Source: Halomonas ventosae (GTDB lineage Bacteria; Pseudomonadota; Gammaproteobacteria; Pseudomonadales; Halomonadaceae). Taken from it: DNA of 64,000 nt. Below the pieces are notes generated by a model. That model did not search any database and was not told where the DNA came from. It saw only the letters and a list, made by a program, of their open reading frames with translations. Where the stretch lies: contig NZ_SNZJ01000005.1 in assembly GCF_004363555.1 (NCBI RefSeq), forward strand, positions 1 to 64,000, written 5' to 3'. Positions 44,935 to 53,202 of the stretch are shown here, in pieces. Positions within the stretch are counted from its first letter, which is position 1, and every line of letters starts with the position of its first letter. A program made the translations under genes and the position numbers.

Positions 44935-45755
44935 AGCACACCGGAGGCCCTGGCATGCCCGCTACGCTGGTCGCGGCGTCCCGTCGATTGTCACGCCGCC
45001 TGGGACTGGCGCGCTCGCTGGTCATCTACTGGCGGCCGGGACGCCAGCGAGCCCTGAAGCGGCTCTATGCCGACTTCGTCGGGCCCGGCGACCTGGCGTT
45101 CGACATCGGCGCGCATCTCGGCGATCGCACCGCCGCCTTCCAGGGGCTGGGTGCCCGAGTGGTCGCGCTGGAGCCCCAGCCGGCCCTGTTTCTCTGGCTG
45201 AATCGCCTGGTGGGACGGCGCCGGGGTGTCACCCTGCTGCCCACTGCCGCCGGGGCGGCACCCGGCGAGGCTGACCTGGCGGTGAGTGAGGCGACACCGA
45301 CGGTCTCCACCCTGGCCCACGAATGGCGCCGCGAGATCGGCGAACGCAACCCCGGCTTTCGCAAGGTACGCTGGGAAGGCCGCCAGCGCGTCCCCGTGAC
45401 CACCCTCGACAGGCTGATCGCCGAGCATGGGCTGCCGCGCTTCTGCAAGATCGACGTGGAGGGCTTCGAGGCCGAGGTCCTGGCCGGGCTGACCCGGCCC
45501 ATCGAGGGGATCTCGGTGGAATTCGTCGCCGGTGCCCTGGACGTGGCCGACCGCTGCGTGGCGCGGCTGGACGAGCTGGGCGACTATCGCTTCAACGCCA
45601 TCGCCGGCGAGGGTCGACGTTTCGCGTGGACGACATGGCGTACAGCGGCGGCCACGCGTGAGTGGCTGGCCGAGGGCGCCGACGGCCTGGCCTCGGGCGA
45701 CCTCTACGCACGGCATACCGACGACCGGCAGGATACGGAGCGCCATGGCCCATGA
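44931..45755 (+). CDS. FkbM-family methyltransferase
   Basis: A 274-residue SAM-dependent methyltransferase. Motif I is GDLAFDIGAHLGDRTAAFQG, and the characteristic FkbM blocks are LPRFCKIDVEGFEAEVLAGL and TTLDRLIAEHG. FkbM enzymes O-methylate sugars or polyketides. Coupled by 4-bp overlaps to opgH upstream and to the creatininase-family gene downstream. A role in methylating a glycan or glycosylated product is plausible but unproven. The ATG at 44931 was chosen from the overlap. Confidence 0.88.
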   Translation: MKHTGGPGMPATLVAASRRLSRRLGLARSLVIYWRPGRQRALKRLYADFVGPGDLAFDIGAHLGDRTAAFQGLGARVVALEPQPALFLWLNRLVGRRRGVTLLPTAAGAAPGEADLAVSEATPTVSTLAHEWRREIGERNPGFRKVRWEGRQRVPVTTLDRLIAEHGLPRFCKIDVEGFEAEVLAGLTRPIEGISVEFVAGALDVADRCVARLDELGDYRFNAIAGEGRRFAWTTWRTAAATREWLAEGADGLASGDLYARHTDDRQDTERHGP

Positions 45756-46567
45756 GTGATCTTCCCCCCTGTCCCCGCTGGCAGGATCTCACTTGTCACG
45801 AGATAGCGACCCTGCCGCGCACTACCGTGGCGGTGATGGTAGTGGGCGCCATCGAACAGCACGGCGCCCACCTGCCACTCTCCACCGACCTCGATATTGG
45901 TGAGGGGCTTCTGCAGGAGGCCCTGACCCACCTGCCCGAGCGCTTCCCCCTGGTGACCCTGCCGCCAATGGCAGTGGGGGCCAGCGACGAGCACCTGAGC
46001 TTCCCCGGGACCCTCAGCCTGCCACCGGAGCTTGCCATCGCCACCCTGGAGGCCCATGGCGACGCCGTGGCTCGGGCCGGCCTGCAGCGGCTGGTGCTGA
46101 TCAACAGCCATGGCGGAAACAAGGCCGTGATGGACCTGGCCGCCCTGCGGCTGCGCCGCCGGCACGGCATGCTGGTGGTCAAGGTCCACTACACTCGAAT
46201 GCCGCCGCCGGGCACCCTGCCCGCCGGCGGCCTGCCCGCCGAGGAGCTGCGCCACGGGCTCCACGGAGGCGCGCTGGAAACCGCCATGATGCGCCACCTG
46301 GCCCCGGACAAGGTGCGTCTCGACCAGCTGGACCACCCGGCCTCGAGGGGCGAGGCCATGGCGGAGCAGGGACTGCTGCTGGGCCCGGAGGGAGAGGCCG
46401 CCTTCGCCTGGCTGGCCGAGGATCTGCATCCCGCGGGGGTGGTGGGCAATGCCCGCCTCGCCACGGCCGAACTCGGCCAGCGACTGGTGGCCCACTACGG
46501 CAAGCGAATCGCTCGTATCCTGCGCGAGACCCGGGACATGGCGGTCGATACCTTCCGCCGTCGCTAG
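45752..46567 (+). CDS. creatininase-family amidohydrolase
   Basis: A 271-residue metal-dependent hydrolase. Ligands are visible in VGAIEQHGAHLPLSTDLDIG (Glu35, His37, Asp46) and INSHGGNKAVMD. The family includes creatininase, MftE and ArfB, the formamide hydrolase of archaeal riboflavin/F420 synthesis that acts on a GTP-derived pyrimidine. Lying next to a GTP cyclohydrolase II homologue and a RibD reductase homologue, an ArfB-like or related role is worth considering, though this is inference. It starts inside the FkbM stop codon (ATGA) and is convergent with the RibA-like gene. Confidence 0.87.
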   Translation: MSDLPPCPRWQDLTCHEIATLPRTTVAVMVVGAIEQHGAHLPLSTDLDIGEGLLQEALTHLPERFPLVTLPPMAVGASDEHLSFPGTLSLPPELAIATLEAHGDAVARAGLQRLVLINSHGGNKAVMDLAALRLRRRHGMLVVKVHYTRMPPPGTLPAGGLPAEELRHGLHGGALETAMMRHLAPDKVRLDQLDHPASRGEAMAEQGLLLGPEGEAAFAWLAEDLHPAGVVGNARLATAELGQRLVAHYGKRIARILRETRDMAVDTFRRR

Positions 46568-46588
46568 CGTTCGTCGCTCTGAGCTCCC

Positions 46589-47731
46589 TCACGACCGGGC
46601 GGTCGGCCCCTGATCGCCGTCGAACACGGCATCGAGCAGGTGGCCGGCGCGTTCCGACTTGGCGCTGAGGTAGCGCCGATTGTGATCGTTGAGGCTGCCA
46701 TAGAGGGCCTGGCGCTCGACCACCTCGATACCGCCCTCGGCCAGGGCTGACATCTTGCCCGGGTTGTTGGTCAGCAGCTGCACGCGACGAATACCCAGGG
46801 CGTCCAGCATGTCCACCGCGACCCCATAGCGCCGCTCGTCCTCGCCGAAGCCCAGGATCTGGTCGGCGTCCAGGGTGTCCAGGCCGCTGTCCTGGAGGGT
46901 ATAGGCCCGCAGCTTGTTGGCCAGCCCGATGCCACGCCCCTCCTGAGCCAGGTAGAGCAGCACGCCACCGCCCAGCGCCTGGATATCGGCCACGGCATTG
47001 CGCAGCTGCTCACCGCAGTCGCAGCGCAGGCTGCCGAAGAGATCGCCGGTCAGGCAGGCCGAATGCAGGCGCAGCGGCACCGCCACATCGCCGCTGCGGG
47101 GCTCGCCGATCACCACCGCCACGTGCTCGCGCAGGCCGTCGGGTTCACGAAACAGGATGAAGCGGCAGTCGGAGGCATCCGCCAGGGGAATCTGCGCCTC
47201 GCTGACGCGCTGGAGCATGCCGACACTCCCCTCAAGGCAACGCTCGGCCTGTTCCGCCCCGACCGCGAGCCAGGTGCCCTCCGACACCCGGGCCTCCACG
47301 GCCGACCGCTGCGCTTCGCTGACCCGAGCCACCAGCGCGGCCGGAATCAGCAGCGCCCGACGCATCAGCGCCAGGGCCGCCCGGTCGGCCGCCTGGGCGG
47401 GCTCCAGCGACCGGCGCCAGCCGGCCAGTGCCTCCGGTTCCATCGCCACCTCCGGGGCGATACCGAAGGCCAGGTCGACCAGCCGCCGCCGGCCGGTCCC
47501 CTCGGGCAGTGACAGACGGGCCGCGCCTCGGGCCTCCGGCTCACCGAGAATCGCCAGGCGGTGGCGGCTCAGGACCAGCGCGGGCGTGCCGCCGGCGTGG
47601 CCGGCCAACCCTGAGACCGAGGCGTCAGTCGCCCCTTCGATGGCCTGGACCAGCACGCGAGTGTCACCGGCGATGACGACCACCGGCAGCCCCCGTCGCA
47701 GATCGAAGATGGCCCGTTCAACCTGATGCAT
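46589..47731 (-). CDS. GTP cyclohydrolase II with degenerate RibB-like N-terminal half
   Basis: A 380-residue RibBA-like protein. The C-terminal half is a GTP cyclohydrolase II: zinc Cys226, Cys237 and Cys239 in CLTGDLFGSLRCDCG, then AQEGRGIGLANKLRAY and NNPGKMSAL. It would form the 2,5-diamino-6-ribosylaminopyrimidinone phosphate from GTP. The N-terminal 190 residues align with DHBP synthase only loosely; after GLPVVVIAGDTR the acidic DEDRENEGD-type metal motif is missing, so that half is probably inactive. The ATG at 47731 has a GGAGGG site. It is divergent from the RibD-like gene (76 bp). Confidence 0.88.
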   Translation of the reverse strand: MHQVERAIFDLRRGLPVVVIAGDTRVLVQAIEGATDASVSGLAGHAGGTPALVLSRHRLAILGEPEARGAARLSLPEGTGRRRLVDLAFGIAPEVAMEPEALAGWRRSLEPAQAADRAALALMRRALLIPAALVARVSEAQRSAVEARVSEGTWLAVGAEQAERCLEGSVGMLQRVSEAQIPLADASDCRFILFREPDGLREHVAVVIGEPRSGDVAVPLRLHSACLTGDLFGSLRCDCGEQLRNAVADIQALGGGVLLYLAQEGRGIGLANKLRAYTLQDSGLDTLDADQILGFGEDERRYGVAVDMLDALGIRRVQLLTNNPGKMSALAEGGIEVVERQALYGSLNDHNRRYLSAKSERAGHLLDAVFDGDQGPTARS

Positions 47732-49616
47732 GGTGCCCTCCTTGCACGCCTTGTCCCGCCGAGGCGGACTGCGCATGATGAAGTCTTTCCCCTGGCCTGG
47801 AGCTCACATGCCCCCGACCCCGCCCGACACCCTGGACCACGAGACGGCCTGGCAGGTTCTCTGCCGCGCCCGCGAGACCGTGACCCGCAGCGCAGCGCCG
47901 GTGCATCGGGACGGCCCGCTTCACCTGACGGCCAGCGGTTGGACGTCGGATATCCCGTCCAGCGAGGCGGCCCGGGAGATGCTCGACAACCTGGCCCCGC
48001 TGGCGATGCACCCCGGCCGCCTGACCCTGGCCCAGCTCGGCCAGAGCCTGGATGGGCGCATTGCCACCGAGAGCGGACACTCCCACTACATCAATGGTCC
48101 CGAGAGCCTGATGCACCTGCACCGGCTGAGGGCCCTGGTAGATGCCGTGGTGGTCGGCGCCGGGACCGCCTGCGAGGACGACCCCCTGCTCACGGTGCGC
48201 CATGTCAGCGGGCGCCAGCCGGTGCGGGTGATCCTCGACCCGCGGGGCCGAGTGCCGGCGACGCTGCGCCTGCTGCGCGAGGCCCAGGCCCCCTGCCTCC
48301 ACATGGTCGGCGAGCAGGCCGACATCGCCCCGCCGGCGGCCGCTCATGTCACCCGCCTGCGGCTGCCGCTGGGCAGCGAGGGCTTCGCCCCCGCCGCCGT
48401 GCTCGATGCACTTGCCGCCCGGGGGCTCAGGCGCGTGCTGATCGAGGGCGGCGGCATCACGGTGTCGAGGTTCCTGGAGGCCGGCGTGCTCGATCGGTTG
48501 CATCTTCTCGTGGCACCGCTGCTGATCGGTTCCGGCCGGCCGGGACTGGCCATGTCGCCCATTGCCACCCTGGAGCAGGCGCGTCGCCCCGCCGCGCGGA
48601 CCTTCCGCTGTGGGGACGACACCCTCTTCGACCTGGACCTCACCCGGTCCTGATCCCTCGGGACCCGAACCCGACGGCACGTCACCGGCGCGGCGGCGGA
48701 GCAGACCCGGCAGACACAGCGCGCCGGGCAAGCTCGCCATCAGCACCAGCAGGCCATAGGCCAGGGAGACCGCCACCCCCTCGGCCGGCGGCAGGCCGGC
48801 CAGTCCCCAGACCAGCGCCGCCACCCCCTCGCGAACCCCCCAGCCCGCCAGCGACAGCGGAATCAACATCGCCATCAGCACCGGGGGCACCAGCGACAGC
48901 AACGTCCCCAGGGGCAGCGTGACCCCGATCGCCCGGGCCGCGCAGGCGAACACCAGGGCATAGCTCAAGACCAGCAGCAGGGAGCCGGCGAGCTGCCGTG
49001 GCCAGACAGAGGAGGCCAGCAGGCTGCGCCGCAGGTCTCCCCCCAGCCCGGCCAGTGCCGCCGGTGGCTGGCGCAGGAGACGGCGCGTCATCGGCACGCC
49101 GAGCACGGCCAGCAGCGCGGCGACCCCCATCCAGCCCGCCGAGGAAAGCCCGTCCAGCGCCTCGCCGAGCAGCCCCTGCCACATCGGCGACAGGGCCACC
49201 ACCAGCAGGGTCAGCAGCAGCAGGGCCAGCTGGCCGGAGGCGCGTTCGATGATCACCGCCCGCCAGGCGCTGCCCCGGCGTCCGCTGGCCCGGGAGTGCC
49301 GCCAGGCCCGGGCGGCATCCCCCGCCACCCCGCCGGGCAGCACCTGGTTGAGGAACAGAGCCAGGTAGTACTCCCGAAGCGCCCGCCCCCAGCCCAGCGA
49401 CAGACCGAGACGGCACGCGGTCAGCCTCCATCGCCAGGCGGAAAGCAGCACCTGGGGGAGCGTCAGGGCCAGCGCCAGCAGGACCCAGCCCGGCGCCAGG
49501 GGACCGACCGCATCGATCACTTCCCCCGGCTCGAGCCACACCCAGAGCCCGCCCAGCAGCAGCAGGCTGGCCAGTGGTCGCCACAGGCGGGAGGGTCGAG
49601 CCAGCCCCATGGTCAC
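47718..49616 (-). CDS. UPF0104/lysylphosphatidylglycerol synthase-type membrane protein; frame lacks a stop at the usual end
   Basis: The first 310 or so residues form a membrane protein with about eight hydrophobic segments and the family signature LNQVLPGGVAGDAARAWRHS. Relatives are flippase-like or aminoacyl-lipid transferase membrane domains (YbhN, AglD, MprF). The normal end would be about 48682; a TGA lies there in a neighbouring frame. In the annotated frame no stop occurs until 47718, so the remaining 320 residues are antisense to the RibD-like gene and look non-biological. Start is GTG 49616 (overlapping the methyltransferase stop) or ATG 49610. Confidence 0.7.
   Translation of the reverse strand: MTMGLARPSRLWRPLASLLLLGGLWVWLEPGEVIDAVGPLAPGWVLLALALTLPQVLLSAWRWRLTACRLGLSLGWGRALREYYLALFLNQVLPGGVAGDAARAWRHSRASGRRGSAWRAVIIERASGQLALLLLTLLVVALSPMWQGLLGEALDGLSSAGWMGVAALLAVLGVPMTRRLLRQPPAALAGLGGDLRRSLLASSVWPRQLAGSLLLVLSYALVFACAARAIGVTLPLGTLLSLVPPVLMAMLIPLSLAGWGVREGVAALVWGLAGLPPAEGVAVSLAYGLLVLMASLPGALCLPGLLRRRAGDVPSGSGPEGSGPGEVQVEEGVVPTAEGPRGGATRLLQGGNGRHGQSRPAGTDQQRCHEKMQPIEHAGLQEPRHRDAAALDQHAPEPPGGKCIEHGGGGEALAAQRQPQAGDMSGRRRGDVGLLADHVEAGGLGLAQQAQRRRHSAPRVEDHPHRLAPADMAHREQGVVLAGGPGADHHGIYQGPQPVQVHQALGTIDVVGVSALGGNAPIQALAELGQGQAAGVHRQRGQVVEHLPGRLAGRDIRRPTAGRQVKRAVPMHRRCAAGHGLAGAAENLPGRLVVQGVGRGRGHVSSRPGERLHHAQSASAGQGVQGGHHASG
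47808..48653 (+). CDS. RibD C-terminal (reductase) domain protein
   Basis: A protein of about 281 residues with the dihydrofolate-reductase-like RibD reductase fold: LTLAQLGQSLDGRIATESGH, LVDAVVVGAGTACEDDPLL, RGLRRVLIEGGGITVSRFLE. There is no cytidine-deaminase-like N-terminal domain; instead about 75 residues of unrecognised sequence precede the fold. It probably reduces a ribosylamino-pyrimidine or a related substrate with NADPH. The ATG at 47808 (GGAG five bases upstream) is preferred to those at 47775 and 47730. It is convergent with the UPF0104-type gene, whose frame runs antisense through it. Confidence 0.87.
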   Translation: MPPTPPDTLDHETAWQVLCRARETVTRSAAPVHRDGPLHLTASGWTSDIPSSEAAREMLDNLAPLAMHPGRLTLAQLGQSLDGRIATESGHSHYINGPESLMHLHRLRALVDAVVVGAGTACEDDPLLTVRHVSGRQPVRVILDPRGRVPATLRLLREAQAPCLHMVGEQADIAPPAAAHVTRLRLPLGSEGFAPAAVLDALAARGLRRVLIEGGGITVSRFLEAGVLDRLHLLVAPLLIGSGRPGLAMSPIATLEQARRPAARTFRCGDDTLFDLDLTRS

Positions 49617-50488
49617 CCTCGACCCGCCGCCGGCCGGGCGAAGAGGTCGCGATGCCCCACCGTCACGCCCAGCTCCCCGGCGCGGATGGCCGCCAGGCGG
49701 CGGTCTCGCCAGGCGCCGAGGCGAGTCGCCTCCAACGGCGCCTGCTCGAGGGCGGCATCGTGCCAGCCGCTGACCAGGGCCTCGGCCAGCGGTTGCTGGG
49801 TGGCGTCGCCGGCCGCCAGGTGCCAGGGGCTGGCATCGCTCTCCACCCGGAAACCGGCGCCAGCCAGGGTGCTGGCCAGCACTGCGGGCGCCTCGCCGCC
49901 CAGTGCGGGCCCCAGGCCCTTGTCGCGGCGCTGATGGGCCTGGAAGAGGGTGCGCGCGGCGAGGTCCTCGCGCTCCTCGACGCGCGCGCCCTGGCGGTCC
50001 AGGAAGGCCCAGTCGCCGTCCACGCTGAGGGTCAGCAGCAGCGCCTGGCCACGGGCCGCGCAGGCCGCCACCAGCGATTCCACCCAGGCGCGGGGCATCA
50101 GGTCGAACAGCGCCGAGGCGACCACCAGGTCGGCCTCGGCGAGCAGCTCCCCATCGACCGGCGAGAGGCCACGGCAGCGGGTCGTCAGGGCGATCGGGGC
50201 GCCGGCGCGGTCGCGCAGCCGGTCAGCTCGCCGGCGGGCATGGGACAGCAGGCCGGCATCGTGATCGACCAGCTGCCAGCACTGGGGGCCTGGCAGGCGT
50301 GAAGCCAGGAAGCACAGGTTGCTGCCGCTGCCGCTGCCCAGATCGACGATGCCATGGGGGGCGGGGCGCGCCTTCAGCCACTCCATGGCGAGCCCGGTCA
50401 GGCGATGGCTGCGCGACCGGGCATCCAGCCCCTCCCGCAGCGCCAGCCACGCCGCGGAGAACAGGTCGTGGGCAGTGGAGGCACTCAT
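49613..50488 (-). CDS. class I SAM-dependent methyltransferase
   Basis: A 291-residue enzyme with motif I GIVDLGSGSGSNLCFLASRL at about residues 46-65, an acidic residue in QLVDHDAGLLSHA, and DLVVASALFDLMPRAWVESL as motif IV. No membrane segment. The acceptor is unknown. It lies in a tightly coupled run (dehydrogenase, PTPS homologue, glycosyltransferase, this gene, membrane protein) with 4-bp or shorter overlaps, so it likely methylates an intermediate of that pathway. Confidence 0.87.
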   Translation of the reverse strand: MSASTAHDLFSAAWLALREGLDARSRSHRLTGLAMEWLKARPAPHGIVDLGSGSGSNLCFLASRLPGPQCWQLVDHDAGLLSHARRRADRLRDRAGAPIALTTRCRGLSPVDGELLAEADLVVASALFDLMPRAWVESLVAACAARGQALLLTLSVDGDWAFLDRQGARVEEREDLAARTLFQAHQRRDKGLGPALGGEAPAVLASTLAGAGFRVESDASPWHLAAGDATQQPLAEALVSGWHDAALEQAPLEATRLGAWRDRRLAAIRAGELGVTVGHRDLFARPAAGRG

Positions 50489-51624
50489 GACGACAGCCTC
50501 CGCTCGGGGCGGGCCAGGTCACCTATCGGCGCCTCGGGAAGGGCTTCCAGGGCGGCCATGAACGCTTGCCCCGCCCGTTGCCAATCCGCCAGCCCCTGCC
50601 TGGCCCGAACGGCACCGCGGCGCAGGCGGCACCTGACACCGGGGTCGTCCATCCAGCGGCGCAGCGCCTCGCGCAGGTCGCGGGCATCACCAGGGGGCAC
50701 GGCGATGCCTGCCTCGGGTGGCAGGGTATCGGCCAGGGCGCCGCCGGTGGTGGTGATCACCGGCAGACCCCGCGCCAGCGCCTCGGTCACGACCATGCCG
50801 TAGCCCTCGTAGAGGGAGGGCAACACGAAGAGGTCGGCCCGGTGGTAGGCCGCTGCCAGTTCCGCGGCATCCCGCTCACCGGCCCAGACGATGCGCGAGG
50901 TCAGGCCATGCCGACGCGTGATCTCGAGCAGTCGGGCGGCGTGGGCGGGGTCTCGCGAGTGGCTGCCGATGACCTCGAGGGTCCAGTCGCGGTCCTGCAG
51001 CCCGGCCAGCGCCTCCAGCAGTCCGTCATGCCCCTTGCGGGGCGTCAGGGTCGCCACGCAGAGCAGCCGCCAGGGAGGCGTCGCTGCCTCGTGATCCAGG
51101 GCGCTGGCCGCCAGCGAGGCCGGCTCGACGCCGGGCTCCGCCACCCGGACACGCTCATCGGGGACGCCATACCCCGGCATGGCCCGAGCGGTGTGGGCGC
51201 TGGTGACGATCACCCGGCGGGCCGCGGCCAGCGCCCGGGCCTCGCTTGAGCGAAACGTCCTCTGCTCGGCGACGCCGAGGCCGGTCTCCTCGGCCAGGGG
51301 GTGATGGACGAGGGCGACGATCCGCAGGCGCGCGGCATGTTGCTCGATCTCCTTGGGCAGGCCGCCCATGGCCAGACCGTCGATCACCACCCGGGCACCA
51401 TCGGGCAGCCGTGCCAGGGCCGTTGTCATGCTGCGACGGGCCTCAGGGTCAGCCAACGGGAAGCGTCCCTCGAGCCCGACTACCTCGACCCGCCATCCCT
51501 GCCGGCGCAGTTCCGCCGCCATCCGGGCATCATAGACATAGCCCCCGGTGCACTGGTCGGGATCACCGGCGACGATCAGCGTCAGCGCTGGCATCTCACC
51601 CCGGGGCATCGCGTCCTCGGGCAT
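50485..51624 (-). CDS. glycosyltransferase family 4 protein
   Basis: A 379-residue GT-B fold enzyme. The N-terminal acceptor domain begins LTLIVAGDPDQCTGGYVYDA. The C-terminal nucleotide-sugar domain has LLCVATLTPRKGHDGLLEAL and LFVLPSLYEGYGMVVTEALA, the GT4 E-x7-E region. The donor sugar is unknown. The start is the ATG at 51624, one base into the stop of the PTPS homologue (TGATG). Given the neighbours it may glycosylate a pterin- or pyrimidine-type product or a lipid carrier; that is inference. Confidence 0.9.
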   Translation of the reverse strand: MPEDAMPRGEMPALTLIVAGDPDQCTGGYVYDARMAAELRRQGWRVEVVGLEGRFPLADPEARRSMTTALARLPDGARVVIDGLAMGGLPKEIEQHAARLRIVALVHHPLAEETGLGVAEQRTFRSSEARALAAARRVIVTSAHTARAMPGYGVPDERVRVAEPGVEPASLAASALDHEAATPPWRLLCVATLTPRKGHDGLLEALAGLQDRDWTLEVIGSHSRDPAHAARLLEITRRHGLTSRIVWAGERDAAELAAAYHRADLFVLPSLYEGYGMVVTEALARGLPVITTTGGALADTLPPEAGIAVPPGDARDLREALRRWMDDPGVRCRLRRGAVRARQGLADWQRAGQAFMAALEALPEAPIGDLARPERRLSS

Positions 51625-52040
51625 CAAAGCGCGCCCTCATAGCTGGCCCAGGCCACATGCGATTCATGCAGGGTCACGCACAGCGAGTCGAGGCCCATGG
51701 CCGCCTCCCCGAGCTGGCCGAGCTGGACGGCCGTGGCGAGACGCTCGAAGATGACCCGCGCCATGAACTCGGTGGTGGTGTTGCGGCCCTGGAACTCCTC
51801 CACCTCATCGAGGTTGTGGAAATTGAACTCGGCGAGCACCCGCTTGAGGGCTTCACCGGCCAGGCCGATGTCCACGACCAGGCCGTCATCATCGAGTTCG
51901 CGGCGCTGGAAGGTCACGTCGACCACATAGGTGGCACCGTGCGTGCGCTGGGCGGGTCCGAAGACCTCGCCCCGGAAGCTGTGGGCGATCATGAAATGGT
52001 CGCGAACGTTCAGGCGGTACATGCGGCAGGCACCTCGCAT
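51624..52040 (-). CDS. 6-pyruvoyl-tetrahydropterin synthase/QueD homologue lacking key residues
   Basis: A T-fold protein of 132-138 residues. From the ATG at 52022, family blocks are [13 protein letters not shown] (zinc His14), [17 protein letters not shown] and [13 protein letters not shown] (catalytic Glu120). The normal CxxxHGH motif reads AQRTHGA: the catalytic Cys is Ala24 and the third zinc His is Ala30. It is therefore unlikely to be a standard PTPS or QueD enzyme. An upstream ATG at 52040 overlaps the dehydrogenase stop (ATGA) and gives the coupled start used here. Confidence 0.85.
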   Translation of the reverse strand: MRGACRMYRLNVRDHFMIAHSFRGEVFGPAQRTHGATYVVDVTFQRRELDDDGLVVDIGLAGEALKRVLAEFNFHNLDEVEEFQGRNTTTEFMARVIFERLATAVQLGQLGEAAMGLDSLCVTLHESHVAWASYEGAL

Positions 52041-53026
52041 CAGGAAGGGGTGGGATAACGCAGTCGATGGCAGAGCACGTCGCCCTCGCCGGCGGCCAGG
52101 CGGGGCATCAATGCCGGCAGCTCCTGGAAGTCGCTCTCGCCGCTGATCAAGGCGTCGAGGCAGGGCGCGCGCAGCAGGTCCAGGGCCAGCGCCAGGCGAC
52201 GGCGGAAATCCCAGCGTGTCGTGCGGCCGGCCGCCATGTGCCCGACCTGGCTGGCCTGCAGGGTCAGACGACGCGAGTGGAAGGCCTCGCCCAGGGGCAG
52301 GGTCACCTCACCACTGCCGAACCAGCTCATCTCCACCACCCGCGCCTCGTCACCGGCCAGCGCCAATGCCAGGCGCAGTCCCTCGGGGTTGCCGCTGGCA
52401 TGGACCACCAGGTCATTCTCTTGCCGGGCAGCCGCCGGGAGGGAGAAGTCGAGCCCCAGAGCCTCGGCCAGTGACGAGCGGCCCGGGGCCACGTCCACCA
52501 GCTCTACCCGGGTCCCGGGAATCGCTGCGCAAAGCCAGGCCACCAGGGCGCCGACCACACCGGCGCCGACCACGCTGATATGGTCGCCCACCCCGGGGGC
52601 CGCGTCCCAGACCCCGTTGATGGCCGTCTCCATGTTGGCCGCCAGCACCGCACGCGCCGCTGGCAGGCCGTCCGGTAACGGCGTCACGGCGGCCGCGGGC
52701 ACCACGTAGCGATCCTGGTGCGGGTACAGGCAGAACACCTCCCGTCCGAGTAGCGCAGGCTCACCGGCCTCGACGACACCGACGCTGACGTAGCCGTACT
52801 TGACCGGGCCAGGGAAATCGCCCTCCTGAAAGGGGGCGCGCATGCGTTGCCACTCGCTTTTAGGCACCCGGCCCTCGAAGACCAGCGATTCGGTACCGCG
52901 ACTGATGCCGCTATAGAGGGTTCGAACGCCCACCTCGCCGGGGCCTGGCATGGCCACTGGCGCCTGTCGCAGGGCGCCCTGACCCGGGGCCAGCGTCCAG
53001 AAGGCGGTAGCGGTAGCATGGGACAT
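52040..53026 (-). CDS. MDR-superfamily dehydrogenase (BchC-like)
   Basis: A 328-residue medium-chain dehydrogenase/reductase. It has the N-terminal [20 protein letters not shown], where the catalytic-zinc Cys is replaced by Ser as in BchC-type enzymes, and the Rossmann motif [16 protein letters not shown]. It likely oxidises or reduces an alcohol/ketone with NAD(P). It is the first gene of the minus-strand operon and is coupled by ATGA to the PTPS homologue. The ATG at 53026 is preferred over one at 53062 because the homologous region begins right after it. Confidence 0.85.
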   Translation of the reverse strand: MSHATATAFWTLAPGQGALRQAPVAMPGPGEVGVRTLYSGISRGTESLVFEGRVPKSEWQRMRAPFQEGDFPGPVKYGYVSVGVVEAGEPALLGREVFCLYPHQDRYVVPAAAVTPLPDGLPAARAVLAANMETAINGVWDAAPGVGDHISVVGAGVVGALVAWLCAAIPGTRVELVDVAPGRSSLAEALGLDFSLPAAARQENDLVVHASGNPEGLRLALALAGDEARVVEMSWFGSGEVTLPLGEAFHSRRLTLQASQVGHMAAGRTTRWDFRRRLALALDLLRAPCLDALISGESDFQELPALMPRLAAGEGDVLCHRLRYPTPS

Positions 53027-53119
53027 GGCAAGATCCGTATCGTGAGTATCAGCAGTCGGCACAGGTCACAACGAGACCGTGAGCAACATCGTTAGCATCG
53101 AATCCATATGACAACGCTG

Positions 53120-53148
53120 TTGGCGGCACGCTCATTCTTCTACAATAT
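53120..53148 (+). promoter_or_regulatory. candidate sigma-70 promoter for the CDP-alcohol transferase gene
   Basis: TTGGCG, a 17-bp spacer and CAATAT lie in the AT-rich gap between divergent operons, about 55 bp before the preferred start codon. Confidence 0.45.
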
Positions 53149-53202
53149 CGATACATCAATACTGGGGTGCACAATGCAACACTGTCAATCGAGCACCGCA
53201 TC

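Noticed and set aside
47718..48680. The C-terminal half of the UPF0104-type frame as a genuine fused domain, ending 14 bp inside the RibA-like gene as if coupled
   Set aside because: The sequence is exactly antisense in codon register to a convincing RibD reductase domain and lacks any protein-like pattern; the apparent coupling is taken as coincidence.
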